DNA from: Astrocystis sublimbata
Lineage: Eukaryota; Ascomycota; Sordariomycetes; Xylariales; Xylariaceae
Assembly (NCBI GenBank): GCA_022453515.1
Contig: JAJNNY010000007.1
Span: 310,001 to 374,000 of the forward strand
Direction of reading: 5' to 3'
Length of the DNA: 64,000 nt
The notes under the pieces are model-generated. The model did no database searches. It was not told the origin of the DNA and saw only the letters and a program-made list of their open reading frames with translations. Made by a program: the position numbers and the translations under genes. This document shows, piece after piece, positions 37,036 through 48,600 of this stretch. Numbering within the stretch: the stretch's first letter is position 1; every line of letters begins with the position of its first letter.

Positions 37036-38179
37036 ATGAGCGCGCTTTCACCGCTGTTTGCAAATATGTCGGACCAGCCATGGCCAGCGGGGCGCAAGCG
37101 CGAACGAACAGAGGAGGAGGACAAGGCTGCCAACGCTCGGCTCGGCTTCACTGAGCATCGCAACGTAAGTGTCGTGGTTTACCAATACCCTGGCGCAGTC
37201 CACGAGCCCTCGTCGGGTACAGCCTTTGCTCTTGACCGCCCAGTCTGGAAGTACAATGGAACACTACGGTAGCTTACATTGGTCCCAATAGAAACGCCTA
37301 CAGACTCTACCGCTGAGGACATCGCCGCGACAGAGACGATGGTCTGGACCTCTGGATTTTCCCCAAGACAACACCACTACCCCCTCGAATTTCGATTCCG
37401 ACCCCCATGATGCACGGAAATACCAGCCGTCCACCATTCCGCCAATGGACGTCGATCACGATGCCGACATGACAGTAGACAGCCCCTTCGCCACCAACTA
37501 TCCTCAGTCCGGCTACGCACAGCCCAGCACGAACGGTTCGACTTCCGTTGGCCGAATGCCCACACCCATACACTGCACGTTTGCAGCCCAGGTCCGAGGC
37601 AACAACTGGGGCTCCATGCCACCCGTGAACCAGGACTCCGGTGCCACGGTAATACAAGACGGTGATAGCCACGGCCACTCGATGACCACCGAAGCGTATA
37701 TGCAGCAAGACCCATCGGTTCCCCGGTCTCTCGACGGATCCACGGAATGGTCTCTGGTGCAGAATCGCCGCTTGCCGTCACCCATAAGCGAAAGCGGCTG
37801 CGAGGAGATGCCGGCCAGTCCCAGCATGGTGCTCGATAATTGCTCGCCCGTCATGGCTCAGCTGCAGCGCCCCATCCTGCCTCACATGCCGCACACGGCT
37901 AATCCCCATGCGCTGCCGCTCCATCCCAACATCCGCATGTCCCCGCAACCGGCAGACGCAGACGCTACCATGATGGATACCGACGGTGGCTCGCCCACTT
38001 CTGCGCCAGCCACACCTTCGCCCCGCGGGAAGTACGGGCACACGCGCAGCAAGCATACCCTTAATTCTTGGACAGTGCAACCGGGCATGAAGAAGAGTCT
38101 CAGTATAGGATACCGAGCCGACTGCGAGAAGTGTCGCATGAAAATCCCGGGGCACTTTAACCACATCATTCTATCGTAG
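37036..38179 (+). CDS. conserved fungal protein of unknown function
   Basis: Two exons (37036-37164, 37292-38179) encode 338 residues. The N-terminus has the basic stretch WPAGRKRERTEEEDKAA, and a long low-complexity Pro/Ser/Asp-rich middle includes MPTPIHCTF and RRLPSPISESG. A compact C-terminal block reads GKYGHTRSKHTLNSWT, then SIGYRADCEKCRMK and GHFNHIILS, with a CxxC pair. I recognise the architecture (short basic start, disordered centre, conserved C-terminal block) as that of a widely conserved filamentous-fungal family but know no function. No membrane segment or signal peptide. A second in-frame Met at 37066 (MSDQPWPAG) is an equally good start. Presumed nuclear from the basic N-terminus, which is only inference. 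Confidence 0.75.
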
Positions 38180-39627
38180 GTTTTGACACGGAGATCTGTG
38201 TCTCGAGTGTGTCGGCCTGGGAAGATGCCAGTTAGGGCTTGGACATTCAGGCTTCATCGGTTTTACTGCATCTCTTGCGGCCCCGGCTGCTTGATCGTGC
38301 TGTCTGGTTCTCCGGTTCCTGGCCCCTTAAGAACCTCTAATTGTTTGTACCGGGAAGCATTACACGGCACATAATACACTACATTATACATCCATTTCCT
38401 TCCATCCGCTGGTGCGGATGCAGATACGCACATTCTCTTATCTCTACACTCGCTTTCCAAGTCGTTGAGTTTGCTCTTCCTATACCTTCACTGCCACGTC
38501 ACGTTCATCATAGCATTTTCGGCTTTCGGTTTTTTGTGGTGCAGTCGATTCACACACACATTACATTGCATACAGCATCAAAGGGGGGAGGCATCACATC
38601 AGGTATCAGGCGGACACTGGGGGAAATGCCACATGATGAGGCCAGAATGCACATGGCACACCGCAATCGCACATATTGGGAGGGGAGGCCACCTGTCGCT
38701 TCCTATCTGATAACACCTTGAGGTGTGGTAATTTGGCGTTGTTTTATATGTATAGATACGGAATTTTGGCGTTTTGGTATGGGGCTGTCGAAAGACAAAT
38801 TGACACAAAACAAGCCCAGTTTAATCCTGGAGCGATCTTCCCGATTTTTCCTTAATTGTTTTGTTGGCGAGGTACGTCGTTTTAGGTTCGTATCTGGGTA
38901 CTTGATGCGTACAGCACACACAGACTGCTTGCTACCTTTTGTTACGGCTGCAGCTGCAGCAGGGATTATTGTCCCTCTTGATAGAAATCAATAATACATC
39001 AATCAATATTCGAGAGTAAAACTGCCACATCTTTATTTGTTCTCGAGATATTTGTGTATTGGAACTGGCTTCTATTTCCCGCCATGCCTTGATAGAAATG
39101 ATGTGGGATTCTGGAGTGTGCGACCCGGGATTCGAGCATCAGCTCCGATGTATCACAGCATATACCCACGTACGCACAACCAAAGGACATGGATGGCATA
39201 GTAAATAGGATTGTGGGATAATTTGCACACCTGACGCATGCATCAATACACTCAATACACTCACTGGCTGTTCAGTGTCCATATACAAGGGTGTTGTTGG
39301 TGTAATGCTAGTTATGGATACAAGAAAGGCTCGACTTCTCTTTTGGCGAGAAGCATGCAGATGCAGGTACCTGCACAGGTATGGTATATACGATATGGCT
39401 AAGGGTGGTTGGTGGTAGCTATGTGTCTGGTGCCAAACTGTACACCTCATGCACGCATCTCTTGGGATTCCACCACTTTAGAGCAGAGGCCAGATAGGTC
39501 CCGGGGTCGGCGGATGACCCCTGGCTGCTCCTTCTCGGTAGTATTGTGTCCAGGCACGCTTTCTTGTCATCCATGTACAGACAGCCCGAGCCCCCGACAA
39601 GCTGGGAAGGCGTCTCACGGACTGCCG
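38180..39627. other. intergenic between convergent genes
   Basis: No gene supported; contains the 3' UTRs of the 338-residue protein gene and of the Cox14-like gene. Confidence 0.5.
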
Positions 39628-40724
39628 CTACCAGAGCCATCCCTTCTTCTTTCCGCTGCTCTCCGTCTCTGTCGCCGTTGAAGCTGCAGCAGTCCCATCG
39701 AGGCCGACCTGGTCCAGCGGACCGCCCGTCCGCTGATGATCGCGCTCCGTGTCGAAGGCTTCCTTGGCCTTGGTGCGGAGCGCATCGCCGACTTGCTCAG
39801 TCATTGCCGACGCTGTGGTTGTTGTTGTTGATGATGATGTTGTCGTTGAGGTGTTGTGATTCCTCCATTGGTCCTCGGCAGTCTGCGCGTCGTCTTCCTT
39901 CCTAAGGCCACCGAACAACCACCCCGTAAGGCCACCCTTCTTCTCCTCCTCCTCCACCTCTGGCGCCCCCTGCCCCTGCCTTTTCGCAGCCAGGTCGCTG
40001 TCGGCATAGGCTTCCCTGCCGCCGGCGGGCGCGGCGGACTGGGGCCTGGAGAGGATGGAGGGGAGGGGGCGGCCGGACTTCTCGGCCTGGGCGGTGGCGT
40101 CCTCGACGAGGGCGATCTGGTCGTCGGTGGCGGTGCCGGTCATGTAGGCGAGGCGGGCGGCCTCGAGACTGTCTTCCCTGAGCTGCTTCTGCACGGCGAA
40201 GAACTCGTTGCGCCGCTTCCGGTTGAGCATCATCATGTCGACGGTGGCGTAGGCGGTCACCAGGAGGGCGATGCCTGGAAAGGGATTAGCCTCGGGGTTC
40301 CGAAGATGTGCGCGAGCAGGCCAGGGCCAGGGCCAAAGGCACAGAGACAGGACATGACAGCAAACATACCACTGAAGCCGATCAGGCCGACGACGGTGAA
40401 CTTGTGGGCGGCATCGAACAGGCGGCGCGAGCTGTCGATGACCTTGTCCATGCGGGAGACGCTGTGCTGCTTGGCGGCGAGGTGGGCGGCACGCAACCGG
40501 CGCACGCGCTCGTCCAAGGTCTCGTTCGGCACGGACCTCCGCGGCAGCTGCTGCGGTCTCTGGGGCGGCGGCGGCGGCGACTGCGGCTTTGTGTGTGGCT
40601 TCTGTGCGGCGGCGGCGGCTTTGACATTCGGACTGCTGGCGGATTTGGTGTTGGCGTGGGGCCGATTCGAGGTGAAGCGTGTGGCGTCGGCCACGCTGCG
40701 CGGACTACTCTTGCCGGCAGCCAT
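39628..40724 (-). CDS. Cox14-like cytochrome c oxidase assembly factor
   Basis: Two exons (40724-40370, 40274-39628) give 333 residues. The core RRLRAAHLAAKQHSVSRMDK, SSRRLFDAAHKFTVVGLIGF and then, across the intron, IALLVTAYATVDMMMLNRKR fits the fungal cytochrome oxidase assembly family (COX14, PF14880). A single membrane segment spans about residues 110-137 and is followed by the basic NRKRRNEFF. The N-terminus is basic, Pro/Ala-rich and consistent with mitochondrial import. After the core comes FAVQKQLREDSLEAARLAYM and a long acidic/Thr-rich tail ending GKKKGWLW. Cox14 acts in the mitochondrial inner membrane, coupling Cox1 synthesis to assembly. The family name comes from memory of the pattern; the tail is much longer than in yeast Cox14. 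Confidence 0.6.
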
Positions 40725-42235
40725 GGTCCTTTACTGGCTTCTTCTTGTCACTCTGATGTTGTGGCCCTTGTATTCCTCCTGCTTGCTGCCTAGGTAGCCG
40801 CGGATGCTTCGCTAATCCGAGAGATTTTATATGGTGCTGTGGTCGGCGGGGCCAACTCATGCGGGACGGACGGTGGTACGTTGTGAGGTAAGTAGATGGG
40901 TATTAATGATCTCGGTCTATTCGTAGGTAGTCAGGGCGCAGAGGCGTCGAAGCTGGAGAGTCGTTGAAATGGGGAAACCGGGGTGGTTTCTCACTTGGTA
41001 AGTACTGGAGGTACTAGTTCAATTAATTGGATTGAAGCTGAATTTTTTGGAGCTCGCCGGATTGGATTGACCAAAAATTGATGATGCTAGTCCCGAGTCG
41101 CCGCCGCAGCATCGGGCCACCATCTGCGTAGGTACGTACCTACCTAGGCACCTACCTAATCTAGGCTAGGCACTGCTCAGTGCTGGGCTCTTCGTCGGGC
41201 GGGCGGGTCTGCTTGACTCTGGATATGCATCTACCGCGCTCATCTCTATAGCGGGCGTCGGCCTGCGCTCGGGTCCAACAAGTGTCAAGAGCGAAGGATC
41301 TTGGCGGCAAATGTGACATCTACATACCTCTGTGGCCGCGTATTCAATATATTTACATAATCTCAGCAGTGCACGAAGTTGGTTTAGATGGTCCAAATGG
41401 TGTCGCCTCTCCTAATGTGCGATTTTATGTACTCAGTCTTCGGCATGCGACGACGACGATGGTGATGATGAATAGATCATGGAGAGAGACATTAAGGCTT
41501 CACGAGCTAGATACACTGATACATACAAGGCTGTTGCGGACTTCTCGAAATTTCGAATGTACTAGAGTCTCAGTGCCCACATGACTTTCTTTAGACAAGG
41601 TTGTGGCTAAATCCTTTGAAGCTTATGTTGTATGTTCTCCGACATCCACGGTGCAGCCGCCCAATAGCAATTGCAAACAGTCTTCAATCAGCCCTGCAGA
41701 ATCGCAAAGCAGATTCGAGACCTCGAACGCCCAGACTCTGCATAGGTAGTCAGACTAGGCGCCAGTCATACCAGAGCTCACATGATTTGTTGCGCAATTC
41801 AAGCTGCTATCTACAGGCAGCCGAAAGCCTCAAGTCAACGAGTCGAGAGGCGAAAGTTTACACTGCTACCCATGTTCACATTTCATACTGTTGAAAATCC
41901 GTTCATGATGTGCAGAGATTAGTGGTTAGGTAAAGAAAGCCCCATTCCTTGTGCTTGGTCTGACTATCTACGGCCTACAGCGCATTACGCAGAGGCGACA
42001 GCGAACCATCACAACAGAGCCTTCCCTCGTCGACAATTACCGCGCAGGTCCGATTCGATTGATCCGAGGACGAACATAACACATCTAGCCACTCCAATCC
42101 CTGAATGTTCTTGTTCACACCTCTACCCTGACCCTGAATCAAGCCCTCGCGCGAGTTGCGAGCTGAGAGCCACAGCACTGGAAGCCTTAGACTAATAGAC
42201 TGTTCCATAGGTTGGGCCTCTGCAGCAACTCATCA
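40725..42235. other. intergenic
   Basis: No gene supported. AGGTACGTACCTACCTAGG-type motifs occur at about 41130-41160. The left end is the promoter of the Cox14-like gene. Confidence 0.5.
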
Positions 42236-43213
42236 TTATACGGTACGGTAACGGGCCGGCGCCACCGAGGCGACGATTTTATTTTCGTACCAATGCCACT
42301 TGGCTGCATGGTTTATCCACGGTTGCTGCTGAGCCCTGCTCATTGATTCCCATGTCCGCTTCAGGGAAGAGACTTGATTATAGTCGAAGTCAGTACAGTT
42401 GATCTTTGTCAAGGTCCAAAACAATCAACGTAGTCACCGACTCACCTATCAGGGCTGTGCTGAGATCCGGACGGTCTTGCGCCAGGGGATAGAAATGAAA
42501 GCCAAAATAGACCCCGAGACCCAAATCTCGCCTGTATCTCTGCCTTTCCTCCTCCTGTTGGAGAGTTGGATTGGGAGGTTGGGCCAGCTCGGAGGCTTGT
42601 GCCACGTTGCCTTCTGGCATTGCAACAACATCAGCCATGGAAGGATCACTCGCAATGCAATCAGTTATGTGAGGCGGCCGACTTAGCACCGGTAAGTCTC
42701 GTGTCCCAGATCCCCCCACCGTTTTATCCACGGAATCCCTGATTCTGACAAAGTTACCCAGGTACACTCGGTTTGGGTTCACTGAGTCCCCGAAGAATGC
42801 AACCGGATCACCAGTTACCGATCTAGTCGAAGTCATCATAATCAGTTGAAAGCTTCCAAACCATTTGTCCAAATGCCGAGAAAGATGGGCAAGAGGAGAT
42901 GATGGTAGTCTACAACTGTGTTGAAAGAACTAGACTCTGTTGTCTACAGCGTGGAAGGAGACGAAGGTCCTGCCTGCAGCAACAGCAGTTGCAAATACAG
43001 CATAGAATTGTGCGAATGATCGGTTAAACAATGGGTTTGAAGAAAACAGAACGAAAAACAATTTGCTTACTTCGCGTAGTCTCGAGCGGCCTTTTTCTGT
43101 TCCTGGCTGAGAGCAGTGTACATCGCTTTCGAAATCTTGACGATAAGGGTGCTTCCGTCGAGCTGAGCAGAGATCTGCTCGTTGACCATAGCCAACAAGT
43201 TTGCTGACGACAT
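42236..43213 (-). CDS. hypothetical protein, weakly HMG-box-like C-terminus
   Basis: Three exons (43213-43071, 42915-42446, 42372-42236) join in frame to 249 residues starting MSSANLLAMVNEQISAQLDG. Splice signals are good: gtaagc/cacag, and gtgagt/tcaag with a tactgac branch site. The C-terminal stretch YPLAQDRPDLST, then SSLKRTWESMSRAQQQPWIN and HAAKWHWYENK has the spacing of the second half of an HMG box (W, then Ser, Trp/Tyr, Ala, Tyr). The first half is not convincing. No other domain is recognised. If the HMG resemblance is real, the protein would bind DNA, but that is weak inference. The flanks do not look like a mating-type locus (no APN2 or SLA2 seen). Confidence 0.5.
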
Positions 43214-45894
43214 ATTGTGTGCTCAGGGGGTCAAGGAATCCGAAATCGATGTGTCAATGCAGGAAGCTGCGAGTGAAATCTAGGAAACGAATCAAATCGA
43301 CGCGTGCGGTGGCGGTGGAAGACGTGGAATTGGTGGACGGCTCTGCAGTCGCCTTAAATGCCCGGGCGGTAGGCGAAGATACACTGTAGTGGATGATGTT
43401 GGGCGGCAACCGATGGATGGCAAAGGGATAGGGAACAACTCTAGAAACGACTGACGAAGACGTGAAGTACCTACATCCAGGGAAGATGGGCAAGGAGGCG
43501 TTGTACACACGCTACGCAGGCAGAGAGACTGGCTAGAATAGAGTGAATGCTCAAGCCAACGTGCATGCTCTCTCTCTCATGGCATGCCGCAGAAATTCTC
43601 CAGGCAAATCACTATAAGCGCCACTTGCTGCTATTTATTCCAAAAAACATCAAAGTGTTTTCCCTCCTGTTGGAATGATAGCTATGTTATCACTTGGTCA
43701 CCGGGTGGCCTTCCTCACCATGCATCTGTTTCCTACTAGAACTTGTTGTCTCTATACTTTTATATTTGACTTGAACACTGTAATTATATGACTCGTAGTG
43801 CATCCCCCCTACTTTACTTCTATAACTACTATGTTGAAAAATTATCTCGGCATCACCTTAGGGATCATAGGTTGATTGTAGGCTCGGTTCTACTGCGAAG
43901 GACAATTTTTTTTAGGTTGGTGTTATCTATTAAACAAACCTCATCGTTAACGTTATCAATACTAGACTCCAGTATGAGTCATAGGCTGAAGCAAACCTTC
44001 TACGTACCCTCGGGCCACCTTTTACGTAAATAGGCCCTCACACTTGGTCTGCAGTAGCTAGCTACTTCGCCCTTCTATCCATTGACAATACCAAGATAGT
44101 GACAACTACTGGAAGATTGATAACAACATGCAGGTTAGGTGTGTCCACTTTGACTGTACGCTTGTTATGTACTTACATGCATCGGCCTAAAGGTAGCCAG
44201 TCACTGGGAATACAGCTTCATCCCACGTATTTGTCAAGTGCTTTTGTACCGGAGTGAAGGAATATAGCAGTAGCCAAGTAGAATAGTAGGGGTCAGGTGT
44301 CAATTCTATTGATTCCTGGGCTCTCCCATTCAGTGGGAGCCGCCCAGCCCTTATATACACAGATCTAGTAGCCCAAACAGCCCATACATGGGAGCCCCTA
44401 GGTCATGGTGAGGCTTATGCTACCGTGACACCTGACAGTATTGCTGGGGCCAGTGCATCGGTGATAGATCGTAGTCCATATTCAAAAGGCCTCGATACTG
44501 TAGGTGTCTAAGTACATACTGCGCCAAATGGGTACGTAACCAGTTACCCCTGACTGTCAATTTCTGTAACTAGGTAACAACCATACCTGTGGCTTCATGT
44601 TTGACGCCTAGGGGAGCTTCTATAATTCGCAGTTGGTTAGTACACCGTGTTGACGTCTTGCCTCCCATAGAACATTCGTCATTTGAAACTTACGAGGCAA
44701 AGCTTCGGCGTTATCGGAACCATCAATTTTGTTTGTTTGTATCCTGAGACATTCCGTAGAATCATATCAAGCGGTGAACCGGGCGACTCGATACGCAATG
44801 ACCACCTAGGGTTTAGATGAAGACCAATTTTGTACACCAAACATTGCCATAGATAACTAGTTACCTAATTATTATGCATGTAGTATGAACCAGTGATCTG
44901 GATAACACTTGCGAAATCATGCACCCCTCTCACTATATTCAGTACTATTCCCTCCCTGATACAATGGCGTGTGATTAGCATAGAGCCTTCTGGAAATCCC
45001 TGTCCCGTCCCAACGTGACAGACTTGTCTAGGCGATAATTAACGTGCAATATTTGGGGCCACCCAAATGCTATCACACAGCCTTTCTCTTGATGTTTCAA
45101 GCCATGGTAGAGAGCTTGCTGAATCGAACACACCCCGGGAGGCAGACACGAAGTATTGTCTTGTTTTAGGTCTTACATCTCAAATCACCAGGAGTAATCG
45201 CTCCCGTAGCTTTATTAGGCCAGGATACAATTCAATACGAACGTTAAGGCCTGATAATTGGTTTCGAGAGTGAAACAGTGGAGGTGGGCTACGGTTTTCT
45301 GTTTGTATTTGCATCCTATCTAAATAAATACACATAGATGCATTAATCGGTACTTCCGGTAGGGATTTCAAAGAATTTGCAATCCGGGAGTTACATAACT
45401 AAGTTGAATTTAGTCGTCAACTCCACGGTTAGGTCATCTTAAGCTAGGATGCCAGTCGAATTTGGACGCCTCTCGGGTCTCAGGTTGCCGCAGCTACAGC
45501 TTGAGAACCACCTACCACCTTCGACATAAAGGAAATTACAAGGAGCTTAGTGTACCTTCTTGTCTTCTGAGAATTCAAGCGGGAAACGGAGTATCATCAT
45601 CCTTTGCCAATGCCGCCCTTTAACCAGGCAGGTAACAGAACCAAAAGGGGGGGGGAGGGCTGAAAAGGCACAACCATGAAAAAAGCACCCTATCATTGAT
45701 CACGAAGCGACCAAAGGTAGTAATGCATGCAGGGGGGTTGTTTTGTCAACTACGCTTTCTTGCCGGGCCCTCGGCCTCCGATACATGCCCCCACTTTGTG
45801 TTTGTAAGGGGTAGCAACATTCACATCCTCTCTGTGACCTTTCGATTCAATACTAGAGACTGTTCCAATTTTGAGTCTAATTCTCGATCTAGAC
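43214..45894. other. intergenic
   Basis: About 2.7 kb with only chance open frames. A run of nine or more G lies near 45650. The right end is the promoter of the FAD oxidase. Confidence 0.5.
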
Positions 45895-47713
45895 ATGCTG
45901 AGACTATCCGCCGTCGCAGTTGCGCTTATAGGAGGAGCCGCCACTCAGAATGCATCCCCCGTGAGTTTATTCCCCCGAGATTTTGAGCAGCTCTTGCGTT
46001 GTGTCTTTGCTTACTTTTCAAGTGTGAAATGTTGAGAGCTGCGGGTCTTGGGGATCGACTGGTCTTGCCTAACGATGCAGGTTATGACGCCGAAGTCGAT
46101 GCATCGTGGGCAAGTAATGCTCGCGAAAGAGCCGATTGTTTTGTTGTGCCTCGCACTAGCAGCGAAGTTGCCACTGCCTTGACAACCTTGATCAAGCAGT
46201 CCAATGTGAGCATTGCGGTGCGCAGCGGTGGCCATAGCTCAACCGGAGCTAGCAGCATCACCAATGGTGTTTCGATCGACCTGGCACGCCTCAACTCGAC
46301 GAGCTACGACGCTGAAAGCAACATCGCAAGCATTGGACCTGGCGGCCGCTGGGAGAACGTATACAAAGAGCTCGTTAAATACGACATCACTGTCACGGGT
46401 GGACGCGACGGCGAGTTAGTACATTTGAGTCTTTTCGTCCCCATACGGCAGAAGTTCTGCTCTTCAATGCCCCATGCTTGTGTACCCTCTCGAGACACTT
46501 GATTCGCCAGCCAACCCTCCTCAAAGACGATAGATAGTATCTAACTCCTTTTCTCCCACAGTGTTGGTGTGGGCGGTTTTCTCATCGGCGGTGGCAACTC
46601 CTACTACTCTGGGCGTGTGGGTTTTGGCTGTGACAGCGTCGTCAATTTCGAAGTTGTGCTCGCCAACGGGACCATCGTCAACGCGAACCAGACAGAAAAC
46701 TCGGACCTATGGCGGGCTCTCAAAGGCGGCAGTGGCAACTTTGGTATCGTCACTCGCTTCGACATGGAGGCTGTCCCGGCGCCAGACGTATTCAGGGACA
46801 CGCGTTACTTGACCTTCAACCACTCCGATGCCTTGGTAGATGCGGTTGTTGGATTTGCCGACTCCGATGAATCACTCGCAGATGATGCTTTCTTCACCTT
46901 TTTTACTCACACCACGGAGCTTAGTCAGGACATTGTCGCCGCCGGTGTACATGTCAATATTAAGGGCAACACCAACAATCCCACACCATTTGACGAGGTG
47001 AAAGCCTTGCCCTCATTTCTCAACCAAACGAAGGTGGAGACCATCGCAGATGCAGCCTTTGAATCTCAGGTTCAGGCCGGCGCGGAGTTAGTGACCTCAC
47101 TCGCTTGATTAACATGACGTCCAGCTAATGAGTCAAAAAGGAGTTATGGTCTGACGTTGACTTTCAATAACGATAAACGGATTGCGCAGCGCTGTGTTGA
47201 GCTGCATTCGGAGTTTGTCAATTCCCTCAAAACTTTGAGTTAGTATATTAGAGTTCTCGAGTCAACACTTCCCCAAAGACGGCAGATTCTAACTCTTTTT
47301 CTCTAACAGTGGCGCCCGAGGATTTCTTCACACAAATGTTTCTCCAGCCTCTTCCCGCGTACCGGTGGGCGTTTGGGAAACAACACGGCGGGAACGTGCT
47401 GGGACTCGACGACCTCAACAACAACGCCCTCCTCTACACAGCCGGTGTTGGACTTATCGCAGATGGCGCACCGGGTGATGAAGCACATGCCCTCCTCCAA
47501 GAGATGTTAGCCAAAGTCGCCGACTTTGCGAAATCAGTGCAAGGCGAGATGGAGTTTATCTACCTCAACTACGCGGATGCTGACCAAAATCCTCTGGGAA
47601 CCTATGGCGTTTCGAATATTGCATTGATGAAGGACGTCGCGGCTAAATATGACCCCACTGGAGTCTTCCAAACACGCATTCCAGGAGGCTTCAAGATTTC
47701 CCATGTCAATTGA
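45895..47713 (+). CDS. FAD-linked oxidoreductase (PCMH/BBE family), secreted
   Basis: Best model has five exons: 45895-45960, 46023-46414, 46562-47090, 47133-47238, 47310-47713, for 498 residues. The N-terminus MLRLSAVAVALIGGAATQ is a likely signal peptide. FAD_binding_4 marks: FVVPRTSSEVATAL, IAVRSGGHSSTGAS (the His of the 8-alpha-histidyl link), SIGPGGRWENVYKEL and DVGVGGFLIGGGNSYYSG. The second motif lacks the Cys found in bicovalent BBE enzymes. NSDLWRALKGGSGNFGIVT and the C-terminal YDPTGVFQTR complete the fold. Intron 3 is problematic: the donor GTTAGT used by introns 2 and 4 does not lead to an in-frame acceptor, so I used GTGACC at 47091, leaving a 42-nt intron. Introns 2 and 4 look homologous to each other. 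The transcription factor gene follows in the same direction. Confidence 0.8.
46415..46561 (+). repeat. homologous intron, copy 1 (FAD oxidase intron 2)
   Basis: A 147-nt intron, GTTAGT...CCACAG. Its first 16 bases and its last 40 bases match the intron at 47239-47309 closely (shared AAAGACG, TCTAACTC and TTTTCTC blocks), and TCTCGAG plus CACTT are shared in the middle. The other copy lacks about 70 internal bases. Confidence 0.6.
47239..47309 (+). repeat. homologous intron, copy 2 (FAD oxidase intron 4)
   Basis: A 71-nt intron, GTTAGT...TAACAG, which aligns to both ends and part of the middle of the intron at 46415-46561. Adjacent exons are unrelated. Confidence 0.6.
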
Positions 47714-48600
47714 GAGTAATAATTACATCCTCTGGCTCAGCTGCAGGCAGACATTATTCGAACTTGGAACAATTATTACCATTCACCACTTGTTAGCTTC
47801 ATTTACTTCATGTATTCTTAGGCTTAGACGCATTATAGACAAACAAACATTCCTTGCCATTTCCTACACGCAGATGGCCCACATCCACGTAGTGAGTGAT
47901 ATTACAACTGATGTAGCAGCACTACAATTTCCCAGTAGCCTTTTTATGTATAAGATTGTTTTGTTGTAACATGGGTCACCTGTGCCATAATTACTATTTG
48001 TGTATTTTGACTATACCCAGCGTTTCACTAATGTAATGCAAACGCGTCGGGCGACTATTTCTATGTTAGGGCATTGGAGACGACTCACATTAAAGTTAAA
48101 ATGGGTATAAGGCGTGGGTGCGCCGGTGCGGTCGCATCTTGAGTTCAGCATCTCTAGCTTCAATCGGAAGACTTGGGAATTGTAGGGGATCGTAAAGTGA
48201 AACCGAGTATCTTCCTGAAGCGAGTTAGACAAAATTATCTACTCTAGAGGTAGGTACCAGACCCATGCCCCATATATAATTGCGAGCTATCAGCCCTATA
48301 TCATTATCCAGCCCATACTTAGATACGTACTGTAACCTCAAGAGTCAATGGCGACCAAGACATTTTCCCCACTAATTGGGCTGCATGTGGATTCGCTTGG
48401 AGTGGTTTCGAGTGGTTGCCTGGTCGCGTCTCGACTGGGGTTGGCGGGTTACGTACGCCGCTGACATATGTACATGCCTGGAGCCCGAGGCATGCGACGT
48501 GGCTGTTGATCGACTTTCCCTTTGACGAGTACCATTATCTCAGCTCGGGTTCACGGCGACGCCAGAGGCCTCGCTTCCGACCTTACATAATTCAAGGACA
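47714..48600. other. intergenic, promoter of transcription factor gene
   Basis: No gene supported. Only short chance frames. Confidence 0.5.

Noticed and set aside
39856..40797. Plus-strand frame of 313 codons
   Set aside because: Antisense of the Cox14-like gene, including its intron; no splice or domain support.
42236..43213. Mating-type locus with an HMG gene
   Set aside because: The HMG resemblance is weak and the typical flanking genes APN2 and SLA2 are absent.
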